Below the pieces are notes generated by a model that searched no databases, was not told the origin of the DNA, and worked only from the letters and a program-made list of their open reading frames with translations. Shown here piece by piece: positions 58,089 to 64,000 of a stretch of 64,000 nt of DNA (the stretch's first letter is position 1; the number at the start of each line of letters is the position of its first letter). A program made the translations under genes and the position numbers. The stretch comes from Brevibacterium jeotgali. Lineage in GTDB: Bacteria > Actinomycetota > Actinomycetes > Actinomycetales > Brevibacteriaceae. The DNA is taken from contig NZ_FXZM01000008.1 of assembly GCF_900169175.1 (NCBI RefSeq), positions 121,141 through 185,140 of the forward strand. The letters run 5' to 3'.

Positions 58089-59741
58089 GTGACCGCCACC
58101 CCGACCTCGCGCCGCCGGCCCGCGCACTCGTCAGCACCCGCGCGCTCGACAGCGCCCACGGTGCGGCAGTACCTCACACCGACCGTGCTCGGATGGCTGG
58201 TCCCCGCTCTCATCGCGGCCGTGGGCGGCATGCTGCGCTTCTTCCGCCTGGGACATCCGAACACCCTGATCTTCGACGAGACGTACTACGTCAAGGAGGG
58301 CTGGTCGCTCGCGAACTTCGGCTACGAGCGCGAATGGCCCGAGGAGGCCAACGCCTCCTTCGAGGCCGGCGACCCCTGGGTGGTGCTGGAGAGCGGCGAC
58401 TTCGTCGTCCACCCGCCGCTGGGCAAGTGGCTGATCGGGTGGGGCATCGAGCTCTTCGGACAGGACGACAGCTTCAGCTGGCGGTTCGCTGCCGCGCTCA
58501 TCGGCACCCTGTCGATCTTCGTCGTGGGCGTCATCGCGTGGCGGATGTTCGGCTCCGTGTGGCTGGGGGCGATCGCGTCGCTGCTGCTGGCGGTGGATGG
58601 CGAGCACCTCGTGCACTCGCGCACGTCGCTGCTGGACATCTTCCTCATGTTCTTCGTGCTCGTGGCGTTCGGCCTGCTCGTGGAGGACCGCATCCGCACG
58701 CGCAGACGGATCGACCGCGCGCTCGCGGCCGCGGGCGGCGGTGCTCCCCCGGGCGCCCTCCGCGCGCATCTGGGCGCCCGGACCGCATGGTTCACGCCGT
58801 CCGCGTGGGGACCGTCGCTGGGCATGCGGCCCTACCGCCTGGCGGCGGGACTCGCACTGGGCTGCGCGATGGGCGTGAAGTGGTCGGGCCTCTACGCGCT
58901 CGCGGTGTTCGGGCTGCTCACCGTCGCGTGGGACTGGGGTCACCGCCGGCGCATGGGGGTGCGCCACCCGTGGCGGGCGGCGCTGCTCAAGGACGCGTTC
59001 CCCGCCTTCATGTCCCTGGTGCCCGTCGCGTTCGTCGTCTACGTCGCCTCGTGGGCCGGCTGGATCGTCACCCGCGGCGGCTACTACCGCGATTGGGCGG
59101 AGGTGAACTCCGGCTGGTGGGACGTGCTGCCCGGGTGGCTGCCCAGCCTGGCGAAGTACCACCAGGCCGCCTACGACTTCCACGTGGGGCTGTCCTCCGA
59201 GCACACGTACATGTCGAATCCGTGGGGCTGGATCGTGCAGTGGCGACCCACCAGCTTCTACTACCAGACAGCCGGGCCCGGCGAGCACGGGTGCACGGTC
59301 GAGCAGTGCTCTGCCGCGATCACGTCCGTCGGCAATCCCGTCATCTGGGGGCTGGCCCCCGTCGCCGTCCTGGTGCTCGTGTTCGCCTGGGTGATGCGAC
59401 GCGACTGGCGAGCGGGCGCACTGCTCGCCACCCTCGTCGCCACGTGGGGTCCCTGGTTCATGTACCAGGAGCGGACGGTCTTCACGTTCTACACGATCGT
59501 CATGGTCCCCTTCACCGTCCTGGCGCTGACCTACGCGCTGGGGCTGCTGTGGGGACGTGGGTCGCGGAGGGACACCACCGCCGCCGAGGCCCCCACGGCT
59601 CTGCGCACCCGCCGCCTGGCGGTGGGGCTCGTCCTGGCGCTCGCGGTGCTCGCCTGCGCATTCTTCTGGCCGGTGTGGACCGGCACGTACATCCCGCGCG
59701 AGGCGTGGGAGCTGCGCATGTGGAACCCCACCTGGGTGTGA
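58089..59741 (+). CDS. Polyprenyl-phosphate-mannose protein O-mannosyltransferase
   Basis: The 550-residue GT39 membrane enzyme transfers mannose from polyprenyl phosphate mannose to secreted proteins. The catalytic aspartate-glutamate pair is in HPNTLIFDETYYVKEGW, followed by FVVHPPLGKWLIGWG and about eleven helices. HLVHSRTSLLDIFLMFF and CAMGVKWSGLYAL are further family motifs. The divergent position next to rsmI is conserved in actinobacteria. GTG start at 58089. Confidence 0.94.
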   Translation: MTATPTSRRRPAHSSAPARSTAPTVRQYLTPTVLGWLVPALIAAVGGMLRFFRLGHPNTLIFDETYYVKEGWSLANFGYEREWPEEANASFEAGDPWVVLESGDFVVHPPLGKWLIGWGIELFGQDDSFSWRFAAALIGTLSIFVVGVIAWRMFGSVWLGAIASLLLAVDGEHLVHSRTSLLDIFLMFFVLVAFGLLVEDRIRTRRRIDRALAAAGGGAPPGALRAHLGARTAWFTPSAWGPSLGMRPYRLAAGLALGCAMGVKWSGLYALAVFGLLTVAWDWGHRRRMGVRHPWRAALLKDAFPAFMSLVPVAFVVYVASWAGWIVTRGGYYRDWAEVNSGWWDVLPGWLPSLAKYHQAAYDFHVGLSSEHTYMSNPWGWIVQWRPTSFYYQTAGPGEHGCTVEQCSAAITSVGNPVIWGLAPVAVLVLVFAWVMRRDWRAGALLATLVATWGPWFMYQERTVFTFYTIVMVPFTVLALTYALGLLWGRGSRRDTTAAEAPTALRTRRLAVGLVLALAVLACAFFWPVWTGTYIPREAWELRMWNPTWV

Positions 59742-59750
59742 GGGGCTCCC

Positions 59751-61856
59751 GTGGATCAGTTGCGCATCGACATCACCGACGGACGACTGAGCACCCACGG
59801 CTTCGAGCTGCGCACCCGACTGGTCGACGACGGGACGGAGGTGCGCCTCGTGCCGCTCTCGCAGACGGTGAGCGACCCCGCGGTCCTCTACACCCGTCTG
59901 CTCGCGGATGCCGCGGACCCCGTGGCGTTCCTCGAGGCGGTCGAGCCGGTCGAGCCGGTCGAGCCGGTCGACGGTCCAGACTCCGCTGTCTTTCGAATCA
60001 GCCTCGACCCGCACGGGCACGTGTCCACGAGCCGGCAGCAGAACACCGCGCTCACCGTGCACGCGCAGTGGGAGGACCCGCCGCAGAGCTTCCTCGCCGA
60101 CGCACGGATCCCGGTGTCCACCGTCCTGCTCGAACGCGCCCTGCGGATACGCGGCGCACTGGTCACGCGGACAGACCGGAACTTCCTCGTGGGGTCGGCA
60201 CCGGACGGCACTCCGCTGCTGGTGAAGGATGCGCGGTCGCACCTCAACGGGATGCCCGCGGTGCACGCGGCGGAGCGGAAGGACATCGCCCGCGCACTGC
60301 TCGCGCGCACGGACGTCGCCGTTCCTGCGGGCACGGCCTTCGACCGCACCGCTGATCCCACGGAGGCCTTCGAGCTGCTCGAGCGACTGGGCGCGGTGGT
60401 GGTCAAGCCCGTCGACGGGGACAAGGGCCGAGGAGTGACCGTCGGGGTCACGGACCCAGGCGGTCTGCGGGAGGCGTGGGACCTCGCACTGCACGAGACG
60501 CGCGCGGGTGTCCTCGTCGAGGAGATCCGGTCCGGCGAGGAGGTTCGCGTGCTCGTCATCGACGGGCGTGCCCGCGCAGCGGCCCGCCGGATCCCGCCCC
60601 ACGTGACGGGCGACGGCGAGCGCACGATCCGTGAACTGGTCAACGCGAAGAACGCGCGGCGACAGGAGAGCTTCTTCCTGCACGGGAAGTCGATCGCATT
60701 GACGCGGCACCGTCTGCGTCTGCTGGCGGATGCCGGTCTCACTCCCCTGTCCGTCCTCGAGCGCGGCCGGCGGTACGAGCTCGACGTGACCGGCAACGTG
60801 CGCACCGGAGCGGAAGCCGTCGACGCGACGGACACGATCGACCCGTCATATCTGCGCATCGCCGAACGTGCGGTGGCGGCCGTCCCAGGGCTGAGAGTCG
60901 CCGGTGTCGACCTCATCGGCACGGATCTGGCGTCGCCAGCCGCGGCAGGCGATCACGTCGTGATCGAACTCAATCCCAACCCGGGGCTCGGCATCCACGC
61001 AGGGGCGCAGGCCGGACGCCCTCGCGATGTCGCCGGCGCGATCGCAGACGCTGTCCTCGACGTCCATCGTCCTGCACTGGCATCGCCTCCTCCACACCCC
61101 CGCATCGCCTCCGCGGAGACCCGACGACCGGCCGGCCCGCAGGTCCCCGCCATCGATGCGACGAGCCACACGCTGCTCGCACGATCCTTCGCTTCGCGGG
61201 GCTTCACCATCGACCCGATCGCTGAGGACGCGTTCTTCGCCTACCGAGGGAGCCGCACCCACGGGGTCTGGAATGCACTGACCGATCGCAGCTCCCCCGC
61301 GGCCGTCTTCGCCCTGCGGAATCCCAACGCGGCACATGAGCTGCTCACCCGCGTCGGCGTCCCCGTCTTCCCGGGTCGCGGCTTCACCCGCGCCGACCGC
61401 GGGAGTGCGCACACGTACGCCGCCCGCTGGGGGCAGGTCGCGGTGCACGGCGGATCGCTCCGGCCGCTCCTCGTCGACCCCGCATCTCCCGCTGCGTTCG
61501 CTGCGGCCTGGGACGCGGCCACCTCGTCCGCGACGTTCCCCGGCATGCGGGTGACCCGTGGTCCCGCAGGTCGCATACGACGCATCCTCCTCGCTCACGG
61601 AGAAGTGCTCGCGGTCGTGGAGGAGAACGGAGGCGTCACCGCCGATGAGCACGTCCTCGGGATCGCCCGCGCAGCCGTCGAGGCGCTGCCCGGCCTCGAC
61701 CTCGCCGAGGTCGTGCTTGCCTCGACCGACGAAGGGGACGCCGTCCTGCACATCCGCGCGGATCCGGACCTCCTGGACTTCAGCGACGAGACGAGCGGTG
61801 CGCGCGAGGACCTCGCAGACCGGGTCGTGGCGCTCCACCTGCGCACGAGCTCCTGA
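59751..61856 (+). CDS. ATP-grasp protein with degenerate internal duplication
   Basis: The 701-residue protein resembles the ATP-grasp half of cyanophycin synthetase or glutamate ligases. The active copy (about residues 120-445) has LVKDARSHLN, VVKPVDGDKGRGVTVGV, a VLVEEI hinge pair and the metal-binding VIELNPNPGLGIH. The C-terminal half (about 465-700) repeats the order of the first: HELLTRVGVPVFPGRGF answers RALLARTDVAVPAGTAF, and VLHIRADPDLL replaces VIELNPNPG. The lysine of the ATP site and the Asn-Pro-Asn motif are lost. It begins with GTG nine bases after the mannosyltransferase gene. The substrate is unknown; an amino-acid or peptide ligase is likely. Confidence 0.78.
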   Translation: MDQLRIDITDGRLSTHGFELRTRLVDDGTEVRLVPLSQTVSDPAVLYTRLLADAADPVAFLEAVEPVEPVEPVDGPDSAVFRISLDPHGHVSTSRQQNTALTVHAQWEDPPQSFLADARIPVSTVLLERALRIRGALVTRTDRNFLVGSAPDGTPLLVKDARSHLNGMPAVHAAERKDIARALLARTDVAVPAGTAFDRTADPTEAFELLERLGAVVVKPVDGDKGRGVTVGVTDPGGLREAWDLALHETRAGVLVEEIRSGEEVRVLVIDGRARAAARRIPPHVTGDGERTIRELVNAKNARRQESFFLHGKSIALTRHRLRLLADAGLTPLSVLERGRRYELDVTGNVRTGAEAVDATDTIDPSYLRIAERAVAAVPGLRVAGVDLIGTDLASPAAAGDHVVIELNPNPGLGIHAGAQAGRPRDVAGAIADAVLDVHRPALASPPPHPRIASAETRRPAGPQVPAIDATSHTLLARSFASRGFTIDPIAEDAFFAYRGSRTHGVWNALTDRSSPAAVFALRNPNAAHELLTRVGVPVFPGRGFTRADRGSAHTYAARWGQVAVHGGSLRPLLVDPASPAAFAAAWDAATSSATFPGMRVTRGPAGRIRRILLAHGEVLAVVEENGGVTADEHVLGIARAAVEALPGLDLAEVVLASTDEGDAVLHIRADPDLLDFSDETSGAREDLADRVVALHLRTSS
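59941..59972. repeat. 9-bp coding repeat (EPV)
   Basis: TCGAGCCGG is repeated three and a half times, giving an Glu-Pro-Val tract in the N-terminal region of the ATP-grasp protein. Confidence 0.9.
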
Positions 61857-61878
61857 CGGCCCTGAGCGGCTTGGGCGC

Positions 61879-63426
61879 TCACATCCGCGCGCCGGCCCCG
61901 TTCCTGACGAGGAAGTCGGGACGAGGACCGCCCAGGACCGCTTGGTCCACCTGTTCATCCGTCAGCGTGCGGCTGTGGCTCCTCCTCACGGCGAAGAAGA
62001 CCGCGCCGATGACGATCCAGACGCCCATCGCCATGAACGACGGGACCGACAGCTGCGCGGGCGACCCCGGTACCAGGAGGAGAAGGATGAACGCGACCGC
62101 GATGAGGACGCCCGCGGCGGACGCCAGCTTCCGCCACGTCGACGCGGATCCGGGAAGTGCCGATCGATCCGCCGAACCACTCCAGCGCAGCAACCGGAAG
62201 GCACACGCACTGGTGTAGAGGAACGCGAACGTGAAGCCGATCGATGCCATGTCGACGATCCAACTCAGCGCGGTCCGTCCGAACCAGGGCGCGGCCAGTG
62301 CAGCCACCATGACGAACAGCAGGCCGGCGTGCGGCGTGCCGAAGCGCGGGTGCACGCGCTGGAAGACCCGGGGGATCATCTGCGCCCGCCCCAGCGCGAG
62401 GAGCACCCGCGACCCGGCGACGTAGAAGCCGTTGAGCCCGGTCACGATCCCCATGACGGCCGCGATCACGAGGAGGGCGAGGCCCACCCCGCCCATCGAG
62501 GACGTGACCGCGTCCGCAGTGGCCCAGACGCGATCCTCTCCCATCATGTCCTGCCACGGCGCTGCGGAGGCTGTGACGAGGATCATCACGCAGTACAGGG
62601 CGGCCGCGGCGATGAGCGACCACACGATGAGACGGAACGCCTTCCGCGCGGGGAAGGCGAACTCCTCCGCAGCCTGCGGGATATTGTCGAAGCCGATGTA
62701 CGCCCACGGCGCGATCGCGACGATCACCGTGACGCCCACGACGGGATTGACGCGTCCATCGGTGAGCGGCGTGACGTTCGAGAAGCTGCCGGCGGGCGAC
62801 GCGATCACTCCGATGACCAGCGCGAGGACCGCAAGGATCATGACCAGGCAGAAGATGAACTGGACGCCCCCGGACAGGCTCGCTCCTCGCGCGTTCACGA
62901 CGGCGAAGAGCACGAGTGCGAGGGTCGCCACCGCGATCTCGCCCAGATAGACGTCCCACCCGGCGACGGTGTAGAGGTGGCCGACCTCGATGATCTGCGG
63001 CACCGTGTGCTTGCCGAGCAGAGCGAGCGCCGACGCGTTGAGGGCGACGATCGAGGTGTAGCCCAGCGTCATGAACCACGCGCAGACGAATGCGTGGGTG
63101 CGACCGAATCCGACGAGCGTGTAGGCGAAGGCGCCGCCAGACACGGGGAAGACGCGGGCCAGGTACCCGTAGGAGGCGCCGATGACGATCATGAGAACGC
63201 CCCCGATCGCCAGCCCCAGCATCGCCGCGAGGGGGCCGCCACCGTCACGCATCCAGTCGGCCGGCAGGATGAAAGCACCCCATCCGATCGCTGAGCCCAG
63301 TGCGATCGCCCAGACCCAGTGGGGCTTGAGGTGCTTGCCGAGGCGGACGACGTCGGAACTCGTCTCCGTGTGCGCGGTCGAATCCACCGGTGTGCTCTGG
63401 TCGTGGCTGTTCTGACTGCTGGACAT
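61879..63426 (-). CDS. APC-family amino acid permease
   Basis: The 515-residue carrier has twelve predicted helices and APC signatures: GSAIGWGAFILPADWM in helix 1, FPVSGGAFAYTLVGFGRTHAFVCAW, and WAYIGFDNIPQAAEEFAFPARKAFR, the family motif after helix 6. Polar tails flank the core. The substrate is an amino acid or amine, not resolved further. It ends 22 bases from the convergent ATP-grasp gene and is divergent from the CapA-family gene, so these three may form one functional neighbourhood. Confidence 0.88.
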   Translation of the reverse strand: MSSSQNSHDQSTPVDSTAHTETSSDVVRLGKHLKPHWVWAIALGSAIGWGAFILPADWMRDGGGPLAAMLGLAIGGVLMIVIGASYGYLARVFPVSGGAFAYTLVGFGRTHAFVCAWFMTLGYTSIVALNASALALLGKHTVPQIIEVGHLYTVAGWDVYLGEIAVATLALVLFAVVNARGASLSGGVQFIFCLVMILAVLALVIGVIASPAGSFSNVTPLTDGRVNPVVGVTVIVAIAPWAYIGFDNIPQAAEEFAFPARKAFRLIVWSLIAAAALYCVMILVTASAAPWQDMMGEDRVWATADAVTSSMGGVGLALLVIAAVMGIVTGLNGFYVAGSRVLLALGRAQMIPRVFQRVHPRFGTPHAGLLFVMVAALAAPWFGRTALSWIVDMASIGFTFAFLYTSACAFRLLRWSGSADRSALPGSASTWRKLASAAGVLIAVAFILLLLVPGSPAQLSVPSFMAMGVWIVIGAVFFAVRRSHSRTLTDEQVDQAVLGGPRPDFLVRNGAGARM

Positions 63427-63555
63427 TCAGCTCAGTTCCTCGTTGCTGTCGTCGGACTACTGGAGGTCCTACCCCCATCACGAGGACCGCGTGCGCGCAG
63501 CGGGCACGTGCGATTCATGCCCGCTCCGACACATGGTCGACTAGACAGCGGTAAG

Positions 63556-63565
63556 CTCACGTGAG
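63556..63565. promoter_or_regulatory. Perfect 10-bp palindrome in the divergent permease/CapA region
   Basis: CTCACGTGAG lies between the permease and CapA-family starts, 27 bases before the latter. It may be an operator; there is no supporting second copy. Confidence 0.3.
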
Positions 63566-63591
63566 TCTATGCGGTGCGACAGGAGCGGTGG

Positions 63592-64000
63592 ATGACCACG
63601 AACGCAGCAATCCCGGGTCCCCAGGTCCCCTCTTGGCAGCCGTCCGAACCGGCAGACGAAGCGAACATCCTCCTTGTAGGCGACACCGGGTTCGGGCAGA
63701 GTTACGTCGACCATCACGGCGTGCAGGCAGAGGATCTCTATGAGGCGCCGTTCGGACGGCTCCGAGGACTCCTCGACAGCTCAGACCTCGTCGTCGCGAA
63801 TCTCGAGACAGTCCTGACCGACCGCAGGGACTCCCCCCTCCAGGGCAAGCGGCCCTACCTCCACTACGACGATCCGACCCTCGGCACAGCCCATCTGCGC
63901 AAGCACGGCATCACCGCTGTCACCTACGCCAACAACCACGTGATGGACATGGGCGAAGCCGGCTTCCTCGACACCCTGAAGAATCTCGAGGACAGCAACA
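63592..64000 (+). CDS. CapA-family (PGA_cap) metallophosphatase-like protein, 5' part
   Basis: The frame is open from the ATG at 63592 to the window edge (136 residues). AGGAG lies seven bases upstream. Family motifs are ILLVGDTGFGQSYVD, DLVVANLETVLTD and TYANNHVMDMGEAGFLDTL, in the order found in poly-gamma-glutamate CapA/PgsA proteins. There is no clear N-terminal signal or membrane helix, which is unusual for surface CapA. A nearby ATP-grasp ligase suggests a joint role with it. Confidence 0.82.
   Translation, partial: MTTNAAIPGPQVPSWQPSEPADEANILLVGDTGFGQSYVDHHGVQAEDLYEAPFGRLRGLLDSSDLVVANLETVLTDRRDSPLQGKRPYLHYDDPTLGTAHLRKHGITAVTYANNHVMDMGEAGFLDTLKNLEDSN

Noticed and set aside
58131..60710. 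859-codon minus-strand frame opposite the mannosyltransferase and ATP-grasp genes
   Set aside because: It is a codon-position artefact of high GC content; both plus-strand genes show strong family motifs.

Overview
The window is about 64 kb of very GC-rich, gene-dense DNA from an actinobacterium. The supporting traits are resuscitation-promoting factors, a protein O-mannosyltransferase next to rsmI, a mycoredoxin-type glutaredoxin, a GuaB3 protein, a zinc-less MetG, CIRCE and HAIR heat-shock operators and a BioQ-type biotin operator. A Micrococcales relative such as Brevibacterium is my best guess, but the genus is inference. I saw no rRNA, tRNA, CRISPR array, prophage or insertion sequence. 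Layout from the left: two tandem paralogues joining an alkaline-phosphatase-like domain to a polytopic membrane domain (1-3.7 kb); an LPXTG-anchored 5'-nucleotidase, truA, a LemA-like protein and a glycosyltransferase (4.1-9.5 kb); an AGCS alanine/sodium symporter gene broken by one in-frame amber codon (9.5-11.0 kb); the biotin ECF transporter bioY-bioM-bioN under two BioQ-like palindromes (11.2-13.3 kb); guaA, a small GntR regulator, DUF3817, SURF1, guaB3 and a mycoredoxin (13.4-18.3 kb); a tightly overlapping thiM-thiE-thiD-tenA operon behind a TPP riboswitch (18.5-22.1 kb); tesB, an MFS carrier and guaB (22.3-26.3 kb). The middle (26.5-44.8 kb) is more accessory. It holds a short-chain-carboxylate cluster (AtoE-type carrier, FadR-type regulator, acyl-CoA ligase, zinc-type enoyl/acryloyl-CoA-reductase-like enzyme), a lytic transglycosylase, a DUF2975 protein, an RluA-family synthase, an orphan glutamate-type binding lipoprotein, a thiamine-diphosphate enzyme, and an oligopeptide-type ABC importer operon ending in a DszA/NtaA-type flavin monooxygenase. 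Four copies of one palindromic repeat of about 66 bp lie between genes from 23.2 to 44.8 kb. The right third is mostly housekeeping: a ClpC-like HSP100 ATPase behind a HAIR element, groES-groEL behind two CIRCE elements, a mechanosensitive-channel-like protein, two tandem RpfB-like genes, tatD, metG, rsmI, a DUF4190 protein and a protein mannosyltransferase. The last part holds an ATP-grasp protein with a decayed internal duplication, an APC amino-acid permease and the 5' end of a CapA-family gene cut by the window edge. The clearest unusual signals are the dispersed palindromic repeat family, short tandem repeats that gather at gene 3' ends, the riboswitch whose closing helix reaches the start codon, the single-codon disruption of the AGCS gene, and the ATP-grasp/CapA neighbourhood.
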